A stretch of 64,000 bases of DNA from Streptomyces sp. NBC_01210 (GTDB taxonomy: Bacteria > Actinomycetota > Actinomycetes > Streptomycetales > Streptomycetaceae), in NCBI RefSeq assembly GCF_036010325.1, contig NZ_CP108549.1:8928001-8992000 (forward strand), read 5' to 3'. Shown piece by piece: positions 26,257-33,778 of the stretch. The position numbers were made by a program, and so were the translations under genes. Under the pieces are notes generated by a model. That model was given only the letters and a program-made list of their open reading frames with translations, ran no database searches and was not told the origin of the DNA. Each line of letters opens with the position of its first letter. Within the stretch, counting starts at the first letter, position 1.

Positions 26257-26382
26257 ATGACCCGGATTGTGGAGCTGGGGGAGATACTCCGTTCGTGCCT
26301 CGGTCGGCTCAGCCCGGCCGAGGCGGGATTGCCGAGGCCCCCCGGCGGCGCGTGCCGAGCCTGCGCGGGGAGGGACCGATGA
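26257..26382 (+). pseudogene. Truncated third MmyB-type regulator N-terminus
   Basis: An ATG at 26257 opens TRIVELGEILRSCLGRLSPA EAGLP, matching the GEFLRARRxxLxPxDxGLP start of the two flanking regulators. It then degrades (PRPPGGACRACAGR) and stops at 26382. The context is a decayed tandem duplicate. Confidence 0.7.
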
Positions 26383-26512
26383 GGCAGGGCGCCGCGGACC
26401 GCGCCCTGCGGCCTGATTCTGGTAAGCGGCCGACCTCGCGGGCGTGGCATCGTCGGACGCCCGGACGTTCCGCCCACCGGCGGTCGGCATTCTCCTCCAC
26501 TAGGTTGGGGTC

Positions 26513-27388
26513 ATGAGCGACACCACTCCTTTGGGAGAGTTCCTCAGAGCACGGCGCGAAGCCCTCAAGCCGCAGGATGTAGGCCTGCCGGAGCACGGCC
26601 GCAGGCGGGTACCGGGCCTGCGCCGCGAGGAAGTCGCCATGCTCGCGGGCGTGAGCTCCGACTACTACATGCGCCTGGAACAGGGCCGGGAGAACAGCCC
26701 GTCGCCCCAGGTGATCGACGCGGTCGCCGCCGCCCTCCACCTCGACGACGAGGCGCTCGACCACCTGCGCAGACTTACCCGGGCGCCTCAGGAACGCCGC
26801 AGCGTTCCCGCCGGTCACGACCGGATCAGCCCCCAGCTCCTCCAGCTGCTCGACAGCTGGCCCGACACCCCCGCCTTCGTCCTGGGACCGGCCCTGGACA
26901 TCCTGGCGCACAATGCCCTCGCCGCGGCCCTGCACAGCGGATTCCAGCGGTTCGACAACCTGGCCCGCATGGTCTTCCTCGACCCGGCCGGGCGTTCCTT
27001 CTACCAGGATTGGGAGAAGGGCGCGAACTCCTGCGTCGCCGAAATTCGCGCGGCCTACGGATACGACCCCGATTCCCCGCGGATCACCGAAGTCGTCTAC
27101 ACGCTCCGCGCGAAGAGCCCGGAATTCGCTGAATTGTGGGCACGGCACGAGGTGAAGGGCAAGACCCAGCAGGCGAAGAACCTCACACACCCCGAGGTCG
27201 GCGCTCTGGAGATCCAGTTCTCGGCCTTCACGGTCAACGATGCCCCGCACCAGCAACTCGTTGTCTACCAGGCCGAGTCGGCCAGTGTCACCGCGGCTGC
27301 CTTCGCCGAACTCCGTGCCATCGCCGCCCGAGGGGAGTCCGCACAAACGGTGCAGGATGAATCCGGCCGAGCTCTCAGCGACCCCTGA
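26513..27388 (+). CDS. XRE/MmyB-type transcriptional regulator, copy 2
   Basis: Also 291 residues, with the same domain order as the gene at 25272: TPLGEFLRARREALKPQDVG, GRRRVPGLRREEVAMLAGVS SDYYMRLEQGREN, and the ligand domain LLDSWPDTPAFVLGPALDIL A with GKTQQAKNLTHPEVG. The two proteins are clearly paralogous (same length, most motifs shared) yet differ enough to have separate ligands or targets. A strong terminator follows at 27466-27500. The converging minus-strand SDR fragment is a plausible former target. Confidence 0.93.
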   Translation: MSDTTPLGEFLRARREALKPQDVGLPEHGRRRVPGLRREEVAMLAGVSSDYYMRLEQGRENSPSPQVIDAVAAALHLDDEALDHLRRLTRAPQERRSVPAGHDRISPQLLQLLDSWPDTPAFVLGPALDILAHNALAAALHSGFQRFDNLARMVFLDPAGRSFYQDWEKGANSCVAEIRAAYGYDPDSPRITEVVYTLRAKSPEFAELWARHEVKGKTQQAKNLTHPEVGALEIQFSAFTVNDAPHQQLVVYQAESASVTAAAFAELRAIAARGESAQTVQDESGRALSDP

Positions 27389-27465
27389 CTTCCTACTTGC
27401 TCGCGCGCGACCCGGCCCTCTGCCCCCCAAGGAAACTCGCCCCCGCCGCCTGCGCGAGCCGACGA

Positions 27466-27500
27466 CACCGTCCCCTCCCCACCACTCGGAGGGGACGGTG
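27466..27500. terminator. Strong 13-bp hairpin terminator
   Basis: CACCGTCCCCTCC (27466-27478) pairs perfectly with GGAGGGGACGGTG (27488-27500) across a 9-base loop. It lies between the convergent regulator and SDR fragment and probably works in both directions. Confidence 0.8.
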
Positions 27501-27506
27501 AACGGC

Positions 27507-27758
27507 TCAGACCTGGTCGGCGGTGGGACGGACGATGGTCTCACTGACGTCGACCTCGGCGGGTTGGTCGATGGCGAACGCGATCGACGCCGCGACGGAC
27601 GAGGCCGGGATGACGCCCCTGCGGTAAGTACGCGTCCTCTCGCGGTGGTGGCCGTCATCAGCGGCTGCCCGGTGTGGAGGGCGTAGAAGTCACGGTTTGC
27701 GGTCCCACACCTGGTCCGGGATGGCGGAGACGGTCACCTGCACGTGGATCTTGGTCAT
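27507..27758 (-). pseudogene. SDR C-terminal remnant downstream of Atu4866 gene
   Basis: At 27690-27758 a 22-codon frame (MTKIHVQVTVSAIPDQVWDR KP) starts with an ATGA overlapping the stop of the Atu4866 gene. Further on, RTYRRGVIPASSVAASIAFA, then IDQPAEVDVSETIVRPTADQ V and a stop at 27507, is the C-terminal signature of a YdfG-type NADP-dependent SDR. The catalytic middle is missing. An Atu4866-SDR operon has been deleted internally. Confidence 0.65.
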
Positions 27759-28045
27759 GGTCGGGCTCCCTGCCGGGCGCGCTCGTCGCCCTCGCGGTAG
27801 AGCACCAGGTGCTCGTGGAAGAGAACGCCGTCGCGGATGTCGCCGGTGGCGGTGAAGCCCGTGTCGTCGACGTAGTCGAGGTGGTTGCCCGTGACGCTGT
27901 AACGGCCGGTGTAGGCGCTCTGGCGGTTGCCGCGGGCCTCGTCGTAGCGGCCGTTCGGCAGCAGTTCCTGGCGGATGAATCCGTCCGCGGTCACCCACAT
28001 CCCGACGTACAGGTGCGGGTCGCGGGGAGTGTCGTTGCTGGTCAT
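27755..28045 (-). CDS. Atu4866-family small beta-barrel-like protein
   Basis: A 96-residue protein: MTSNDTPRDPHLYVGMWVTA DGFIRQELLPNGRYDEARGN then the strand-rich YTGRYSVTGNHLDYVDDTGF TATGDI. The WVTADGxIRxxLLPxGRYDEARGxRxSAYxGxY pattern is diagnostic of the Atu4866 family, whose biochemical role is undefined. It was probably the first gene of an operon with the SDR whose remnant follows. Confidence 0.88.
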   Translation of the reverse strand: MTSNDTPRDPHLYVGMWVTADGFIRQELLPNGRYDEARGNRQSAYTGRYSVTGNHLDYVDDTGFTATGDIRDGVLFHEHLVLYREGDERARQGARP

Positions 28046-28541
28046 GGCTCTACGGTCGGCCCGGCGGCCGATGGCAACCAGGCCGCCGTCTCCCCAGGTG
28101 AGGGCTTCCTGGGTGCTGCGCACCCAGCATCGCGTGCAGCGGTGCGCCCGGCAGCGGCGCCGGCCGACGGCGCCTGGCCGGTCCGGTCGGTGGGCTCTGG
28201 TGGGATTCGCAACGAGGTCGGCCACGTGGGCGGATGCGCCGCACCTGTGCCTCCAGACTCCGTGCATACCAGCGGCACCGCGTCGGTGAAAGCCGCCTGT
28301 CTTCCCGCGGCGAAGCGGTGATCGCGGGAGCCCCCGGCCGCTTCATGCACCTGGGCTGATCCCTTGTGCGGCCCCGGAATCGCGTGCCGGGGCACGTCCT
28401 GAGCCTGGGTGCGCGACACCTGGGGAAACGGCGGCGTGGTTAGCCGCAGCGGAGCGGCCGAGGCTGGGGGTCCAGCAGCTTCGACCGCCCCTGACGGCAC
28501 ACCAGTCCGGCCCTCGCCGGCACATGGAAAGAAGACCCCTC
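28046..28541. other. Upstream region, no supported gene
   Basis: Only shadow frames are present. A small hairpin CTGGGTG-CTGCG-CACCCAG lies at 28109-28127, and its core recurs at 30061. The right end should carry the amidohydrolase promoter. Confidence 0.45.
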
Positions 28542-29936
28542 ATGAACGTCAACGACACGACCAGCGCTGCCGTCCTCGACCAGCTCCGGCGCCGGCCGGC
28601 CGACACGCGGCGCATCCTGTTCAGCGGCGCGACCATCGTCACCATGAACCGGGACCTCGGCGTCATCGACTGCGGCGACCTGCTCGTCGAGGGCGACACG
28701 ATCACCGCGGTCGGCCCCGACCTCAGCGCGGGCGACGCCGTCGTCGTCGATGCCACCGGAACCATCATCACTCCCGGCTTCGTCGACACCCACCGGCACG
28801 CCTGGGAGGCCCAGCTGCGGCGGATCATGCCGGACGTCGACGATCTCGGCGGCTACGTCATGGCCACCCTGGCCGGCTACGCCACGGTCTACCGGCCCGA
28901 GGACATGTACATCGGCACCAAACTGGCCGCCCTGACCGCGATCGACAGCGGCATCACGACCATGCTCGACTTCTCCCACAACTCCCGCACCCGCGAGCAC
29001 TCCGACGCCGCCATCCAGGCCCTCCTGGACGCCGGCATCCGCGGCGTGCACGCCTCCATGGGCCCGCACTTCGGCGACTGGGACCGGCAGTGGCCCGGCG
29101 ACCTGACCCGGCTCAAGGACCAGTACTTCAGCAGCGACGATCAGCTGCTGACGCTGCGCCTGGCCGCCCTGGCCACCGACGAGATCGGGGGCCCCACTCT
29201 CGCGTACGGGCGGCAACTCGCCCGTGTTGCCCAGGACTTGGGGATCCGTGTGAGCGTGGACGCCGTCTTCGGCAGGTCGTCCTCCGAGGCCGTGCGGCGC
29301 TGGGCCAAGGACGGCATCCTCGGCCCCGACGTCACCCTCATCCACGCCACCGGACTGACCGCCGAGGCGTGGAAGGCGATGGGGGAGTCCGGGACCACCG
29401 TGGCGCTGGCCCCCACCTCCGACGCGCAGATCGGCCTGGAGACCGCGATCCCCGCCGTCGACGAGGCCCTGTCCGTCGGGATCCGCCCGGGCTTGAGCAT
29501 CGATGTCGAAGTCGCCCTGGCCAGCGACATGTTCACGCAGATGCGGGCACTGCACGCCATCCAGCGAATGCGTGCGGTCAACGCCGTCTACGGCACCGAC
29601 CGGCGGCAGCCCTCCCGGATCACCACGTACGACGTCCTGGACTTCGCCACCCTCCAAGGCGCCTGCACCAACGGCCTCGGGGGCGTCACCGGCTCACTCA
29701 CCCCGGGCAAGAAGGCCGACCTGCTGGTCATCCAGTCCGAGGACATCAACAACATGCCGCTCAACGACCCGATCGGCACCATTGTGCTGGGCTCCGACGC
29801 CCGCAACATCAGCGCCGTCCTCGTCAACGGCGAACCCCGCAAGTGGAACGGCCAGGTCCTCGACGTCGACCTGCCCGCCCTGCGCAGCGAGGTGCACGCC
29901 TCGCGCGAGTACGTGCTGAACACCCCCGCCGCCTGA
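28542..29936 (+). CDS. Amidohydrolase-family metal-dependent hydrolase/deaminase
   Basis: A 464-residue amidohydrolase. The first metal motif is TPGFVDTHRHAWEAQLRRIM (HxH), followed by MLDFSHNSRTREHSDAAIQA LL, SVDAVFGRSSSEAVRRWAKD and the HATG strand; the C-terminal small domain closes with SLTPGKKADLLVIQSEDIN, the usual second beta-sandwich. It is most like ATZ/TRZ-type chlorohydrolases and guanine/S-adenosylhomocysteine deaminases. Two in-frame ATGs exist; 28542 has GGAAAGAAG about ten bases upstream. It is monocistronic, with a terminator at 29954. The substrate is unknown. Confidence 0.93.
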   Translation: MNVNDTTSAAVLDQLRRRPADTRRILFSGATIVTMNRDLGVIDCGDLLVEGDTITAVGPDLSAGDAVVVDATGTIITPGFVDTHRHAWEAQLRRIMPDVDDLGGYVMATLAGYATVYRPEDMYIGTKLAALTAIDSGITTMLDFSHNSRTREHSDAAIQALLDAGIRGVHASMGPHFGDWDRQWPGDLTRLKDQYFSSDDQLLTLRLAALATDEIGGPTLAYGRQLARVAQDLGIRVSVDAVFGRSSSEAVRRWAKDGILGPDVTLIHATGLTAEAWKAMGESGTTVALAPTSDAQIGLETAIPAVDEALSVGIRPGLSIDVEVALASDMFTQMRALHAIQRMRAVNAVYGTDRRQPSRITTYDVLDFATLQGACTNGLGGVTGSLTPGKKADLLVIQSEDINNMPLNDPIGTIVLGSDARNISAVLVNGEPRKWNGQVLDVDLPALRSEVHASREYVLNTPAA

Positions 29937-29953
29937 GTATTCCCCTTCATCGT

Positions 29954-29982
29954 CCCCCGGCCGTCCCTCCCGCGGCCGGGGG
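29954..29982 (+). terminator. Hairpin terminator of the amidohydrolase gene
   Basis: CCCCCGGCCG (29954-29963) pairs with CGGCCGGGGG (29973-29982) over a 9-base loop, 17 bases after the stop codon. Confidence 0.8.
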
Positions 29983-30324
29983 CACCCACCGCGGACCCCT
30001 GATTTCCGGGCTGCCAAAGAGCCCCGGGGCTGCGGGCCACACGGTCCGTCGCGCAAGCGTGGTGCTGCGCACCCAGGAAACGAGCGGCCTGTATCCACAT
30101 TGCGTCGCCCGTGAACCTGGCATTGGGCCCCGTTCCGCCCCGCACACGCAGAAAACCGCTTCCCTCCCAACACTGGCCGCCCCCTGTCGCGGCGGCGCCG
30201 TCGAACCCTCATGCCGCTCCCAAGGAGGCGGTCGGCCGACCAGATGTCACTTCTGACGTCCTCATGTCCCACCCCCAGCACATTCCCCCGGTCAGCAATC
30301 GTGACCCGCGCCGGACCAGCCGCC

Positions 30325-30590
30325 GGACTGGGCGCCCGCCGCCGCGACCATCGCCCGGCTGACCGCACTCGGCGTCCTGATGGCCGGCCAGATGTACACC
30401 GTCCTGGCTCTGCTGCACCCGATGGCCGCCTCGTTCGGCACCACACCGGGCCAGGCCACCTGGACCGCCACGGCGTTCGGCTTCGCCCACGCCACCGGAT
30501 TCCTCCTCGCCGGCCCGCTGTCGGACCGCTTCGGGTCACGCGCCGTGATCACCGCCCGGCTGGTGGCCGCCAGCGCAGCCACCGCGGGGA
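30325..30590 (+). pseudogene. N-terminal fragment of an MFS transporter
   Basis: The frame reads ATIARLTALGVLMAGQMYTV and LALLHPMAASFGTTPGQATW, then GFLLAGPLSDRFGSRAVITA. The GPLSDRFGxR loop is the MFS signature between helices 2 and 3. The protein ends after about 90 residues, so at least nine helices are missing. Confidence 0.7.
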
Positions 30591-30694
30591 CTTCTTGCCC
30601 GGAACCACTGGGACACCCCCTCGCCGGAGTGAACCCGACGAGGGCTCGGCCACGCGTTTGACTTCGAGCGCATTCCAGCTCGTAGCTTGAAAGC

Positions 30695-31660
30695 ATGGCA
30701 ACTCCTCAGCACAGGATCGGGTCAGGCTTCGGAGCCCAGAGCACCACGGAGGAGGTCCTGCGCGGGATCGACCTGACCGGAAAGCTCGCGATCGTCACCG
30801 GCGGCTACTCGGGCCTTGGACTGGAGACGGCGCGGGCACTCGCCGGCGCCGGCGCCCATGTCGTGGTGCCCGCCCGGCGCCGCGCGGCCGCTCAGGAGGC
30901 GGTCGCCGCCATCGACAGCGTGGAGGTCGACGAACTGGATCTCTCCTACCTCGCAAGTGTCCGCGGTTTCGCCGAACGCTTCATCGCCTCCGGCCGCAGC
31001 ATCGACTTGTTGATCAACAACGCCGGAATCATGGCCTGCCCGGAGACACGAGTCGGACCGGGCTGGGAAGCGCAGTTCGCGACCAACCACCTCGGCCACT
31101 ACGCACTGGTCAACCGGCTCTGGCCGGCGATCGCGCGGGGCGGGGCGAGAGTCGTCACGGTGTCCTCCAGCGGCCACCAGTTCTCGGACATCCACTGGGA
31201 CGACGTGCAGTTCGAGCACGGCTACGACAAGTGGCAGGCATACGGGCAGGCGAAGACTGCCAACGCACTGTTCGCCATACAGCTCGATGCGCTCGGCCGG
31301 GACGCCGGTGTGCGAGCGTTTTCGGTGCACCCCGGCGCCATTGCCACCCAGCTGGCGCGCCACGTGCCCAGGGAGGAGATGCTCGCTGCCGGCTGGATCG
31401 ACGAGGACGGCAACGTGGCGAACGCCGAGTTCAAGACCCCGGACCAGGGTGCGGCGACGCAAGTGTGGGCAGCGACCTCCCCACAGCTGGCGGGCATGGG
31501 CGGCGTCTACTGCGAGGACTGCGACATCGCCGAGCCCGCGGGCGAGGGTGAGCTCACCGGGGGCGTACGCGCCTACGCGACTGACCCCGGGCAGGCGGCG
31601 CGGCTGTGGAAGTTCTCGGCCGAGCTCACAGGTGTCGACGCGTTCGCGGCAACCGTCTGA
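30695..31660 (+). CDS. SDR-family oxidoreductase (retinol-dehydrogenase/WWOX-like)
   Basis: A 321-residue SDR of the longer, protochlorophyllide-reductase/RDH-like group: KLAIVTGGYSGLGLETARAL (TGxxxGLG), LLINNAGIMACP (NNAG), TVSSSGHQFSDIHWDD (catalytic Ser) and YGQAKTANALFAIQLDALGR (YxxxK), with RAFSVHPGAIATQLARHVPR after the active site. The ATG at 30695 is preceded by GAAAG. It is intact, with no close partner, though it follows a decayed MFS gene. It probably reduces or oxidises a hydrophobic carbonyl/alcohol with NADP(H). Confidence 0.93.
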   Translation: MATPQHRIGSGFGAQSTTEEVLRGIDLTGKLAIVTGGYSGLGLETARALAGAGAHVVVPARRRAAAQEAVAAIDSVEVDELDLSYLASVRGFAERFIASGRSIDLLINNAGIMACPETRVGPGWEAQFATNHLGHYALVNRLWPAIARGGARVVTVSSSGHQFSDIHWDDVQFEHGYDKWQAYGQAKTANALFAIQLDALGRDAGVRAFSVHPGAIATQLARHVPREEMLAAGWIDEDGNVANAEFKTPDQGAATQVWAATSPQLAGMGGVYCEDCDIAEPAGEGELTGGVRAYATDPGQAARLWKFSAELTGVDAFAATV

Positions 31661-32020
31661 GCGGCTCCCTCCGCATCCACCACTTGAGCCGCTGGTCGGC
31701 CGGTCCGAGAGGACAGTCGATCAACACGACCGCTGAAGGTTCCGACGCCACATAACCCAGGTCAAAGCCCCCGGAGCTCCGGCCAATCAGGTCACCAGAC
31801 CGGTCCGTTGGGCCTTCGATCTTCAATATCGTGGTTGTACTACAGAGGGCTCTCGTCGGACCTGATGCTTCCGGGCCCGGGCCCGAGCGTGCCGGCATCC
31901 ACGTGACGAAGGCCTGCTTCACCTCGACGAGCGTGGCGAGTGGTCATGCCCCTGATCAGCGGTCTGCCAATGTCTCCGAGCCGGTGACATCACCCTTTCG
32001 ACCATGAGCGACCAGGGGGC
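31661..32020. other. Gap with one unsupported minus-strand frame
   Basis: A minus-strand frame at 31626-31922 has a protein-like stretch (GGFDLGYVASEPSAVVLIDC) but no ribosome site or family match, and it overlaps the SDR 3' end. I do not call it. Confidence 0.35.
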
Positions 32021-32268
32021 GTGTGCGTGGCCCGGATCGACCAGGTGGAACGGGACCTTTCGGAGCGCGGGCTCACGGTGGCTGCCGAGCGTGGCCCCGT
32101 GGAAACGGAGCGGCCACCATTTCGGCGCGGTACCGGACTCAACTCGTCCGGTACGTTCGCGAACTTGGTCTCTCCCCGCCCGCGCGCACGGCGATTGCGG
32201 CGCCCGAGCCTGAACGCCCCGACATCGCCCAATCAAGTTCAGCAGCGTGTGGTCTTCAGCTTGCCTAA
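32021..32268 (+). pseudogene. Phage terminase small-subunit (P27-like) C-terminal remnant
   Basis: The first frame gives ARIDQVERDLSERGLTVAAE RGPVE; after a shift near 32120 the next gives ISARYRTQLVRYVRELGLSP PARTAIAAPEP. Together these match the DQVExDLxxxGLTVxxERG...YRxQLxxYVxxLGLSPAARxxL pattern of phage small terminase subunits. No other phage structural gene is nearby, so it is an isolated relic. Confidence 0.6.
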
Positions 32269-32317
32269 GGGCTGTCCCGCAACCTGTTTGCCCGGGGCCT
32301 GATGGCATGATCAAGGG

Positions 32318-33004
32318 GTGATCGGTGAACCTGCTCAGCCCGGAGCCAAGAAGTATGTCCTGTTCGATGTCGATGGCACGTTGATTGATGCCGTGGACAA
32401 CCAGCGCCGGGTTTGGCGAGTCTGGGCCGAGCGATACGGGCTGGATCCCGATGAGGTCTACCAAGTGGCGCTGCGGACGAGGCCGATGGAGACCTTCGCG
32501 TATGTCGTTCCGAACCGTGACCCACGGGAGTGCCTGGCCGCGCTGCATGACCTGGAGGACGAGGACGTGCGGTCCGGCGTGTATACGGCGTTCGACGGTG
32601 CGTCTGAGCTGCTGGACGCTCTGCCCCCGGGGTCGTGGGCGCTGGTGACGTCGAATTACGAGCACCGGGTGCGCGGACGCTTTGCCAGGACCGGCTTGTC
32701 GGTCCCGGACGTCATCGTGGATGCTGCCTCCGTCGAGGAAGGCAAGCCCTCACCTGTCCCTTATCTGTTGGCTGCCAAGCGGCTCGGTGCCCAGCCGGAG
32801 GACTGTCTGGTTATCGAGGATGCCCCCTCCGGGGTGCAGTCCGGGCTGCGTGCCGGCATGACGGTGTGGGGGGTCAACGCTCCTGTTGCGGTGGATGGCG
32901 TACATCGTCACTTCGGGAGCCTGGGTGAAGCGGCCTGCGACATTCTCGCCTTTGCGTCCGGAACCCACCCTCACCAGCCGGAGGGATCGCCGGCAGCGGA
33001 ATGA
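32318..33004 (+). CDS. HAD-superfamily hydrolase (beta-phosphoglucomutase/GPP-like)
   Basis: A 228-residue HAD subfamily IA enzyme. Motif I is YVLFDVDGTLIDAV (nucleophile Asp and DxDGT), motif II is WALVTSNYEHR, motif III is the Lys of EEGKPSPVPYLLAAKRLG, and motif IV is CLVIEDAPSGVQSGLRAGM. This set matches sugar-phosphate phosphatases and phosphoglucomutases. It starts at GTG 32318; AAGGGG directly abuts it, an unusually short spacing, and no alternative in-frame start is available. It probably dephosphorylates a sugar phosphate or 2-phosphoglycolate-like substrate. Confidence 0.92.
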   Translation: MIGEPAQPGAKKYVLFDVDGTLIDAVDNQRRVWRVWAERYGLDPDEVYQVALRTRPMETFAYVVPNRDPRECLAALHDLEDEDVRSGVYTAFDGASELLDALPPGSWALVTSNYEHRVRGRFARTGLSVPDVIVDAASVEEGKPSPVPYLLAAKRLGAQPEDCLVIEDAPSGVQSGLRAGMTVWGVNAPVAVDGVHRHFGSLGEAACDILAFASGTHPHQPEGSPAAE

Positions 33005-33028
33005 TCTTGCTGTGGCTGGTGTGATCAC

Positions 33029-33180
33029 GGCGTCGGAGCCGTCTTGGATGCCCCGTTCACCGGGCTGAGCCCGCGCCAGTTCGCGAGGCTGGGGACGGTG
33101 CTGCGTCGCGCCAGTGTCGATACAGTCCACCGGGGCCGGCCGTGGGGCTTGTCGCTGGATGACCGGAGCGTCGAAGTGCG
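33029..33180 (+). pseudogene. N-terminal fragment of an IS5-type transposase (HTH_Tnp_4-like)
   Basis: The frame VLDAPFTGLSPRQFARLGTV, then LRRASVDTVHRGRPWGLSLD D, is the TGLSPRxFxxLxxxLxxxxxxxxxRGRPWxLxLxDR N-terminal helix-turn-helix of a frequent Streptomyces IS5-type transposase. It ends at 33180, where the helicase relic begins on the other strand. Confidence 0.7.
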
Positions 33181-33182
33181 AC

Positions 33183-33656
33183 CAGCCATGCCGAGGGCCT
33201 GGAGCTGGGCGGCGCGGTCGGCGTTGTAGTGCCGGCGGCAGTCGGTGACCCGCACACCCAGCGGGAGGTAGGCGGGGACCAGTTGGGCGGAGTGCGGTAG
33301 CCGTAGGGCACGCACAGGTCCTGGTGCTCCTTGGTGTAGCGCTGGGCGGCCTGGAAGCCGCGCCGCCAGTGCACCCGCTCGGGGTTGAGGACCCGCAGCT
33401 CGATGAACGCTGCCGGCTGGCGCGCGTCGTGCGGGGCGGAGAACCGCAGCAGGTCCTTCGCTGGTCGGCTGACCGTCGCCGCTTCCTCGCCGTCGACGTC
33501 CTCGCCCAAGTCCTCGTCCCAGTCGCGGGTTTCGCCGCGGGGCTTGGGAACGCGGGTGCGCGAGGTACCGGCCAGGAGCCGGCACGTATCTCTGCGGACG
33601 GCCTCCCGGCGGATTCCGGCCTCCGTCACGGCAGGGGGCCGCCAACCCGGTGACAT
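33183..33656 (-). pseudogene. Helicase-associated-domain fragment of a DEAD/DEAH helicase
   Basis: One frame reads PHDARQPAAFIELRVLNPER and WRRGFQAAQRYTKEHQDLCV PYGYRTP; after a frameshift come PLGVRVTDCRRHYNADRAAQ and LQALGMAG. The (F)xAAxRYxxEHxDLxVPxxY...PLGxxVxxxRRxYxAxxxxxLxALGM repeat is the helicase-associated domain found in tandem at the end of actinobacterial plasmid/phage-related helicases. Motor motifs are absent. Confidence 0.75.
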
Positions 33657-33732
33657 GTCGTGAGATACGGTGCGCATGACCAATTGGCTACGCGCCAGTA
33701 ACAAGACAGTCGGACTGTCACGGGGAACGAGA

Positions 33733-33768
33733 ACCGGCGCTCGTCGGAGGGTATCGACGAGCGCCGGT
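33733..33768 (+). promoter_or_regulatory. Perfect 13-bp hairpin immediately upstream of the toxin start
   Basis: ACCGGCGCTCGTC (33733-33745) and GACGAGCGCCGGT (33756-33768) are perfectly complementary with a 10-base loop. GAGG (33770-33773) and the toxin ATG (33779) follow at once. The stem could act as a 5'-UTR control element or a terminator shielding the toxin gene from readthrough. Confidence 0.75.
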
Positions 33769-33778
33769 CGAGGAATGC

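Noticed and set aside
31626..31922. Minus-strand 98-codon frame after the SDR gene
   Set aside because: It overlaps the SDR, lacks a ribosome site and has no recognisable motif.
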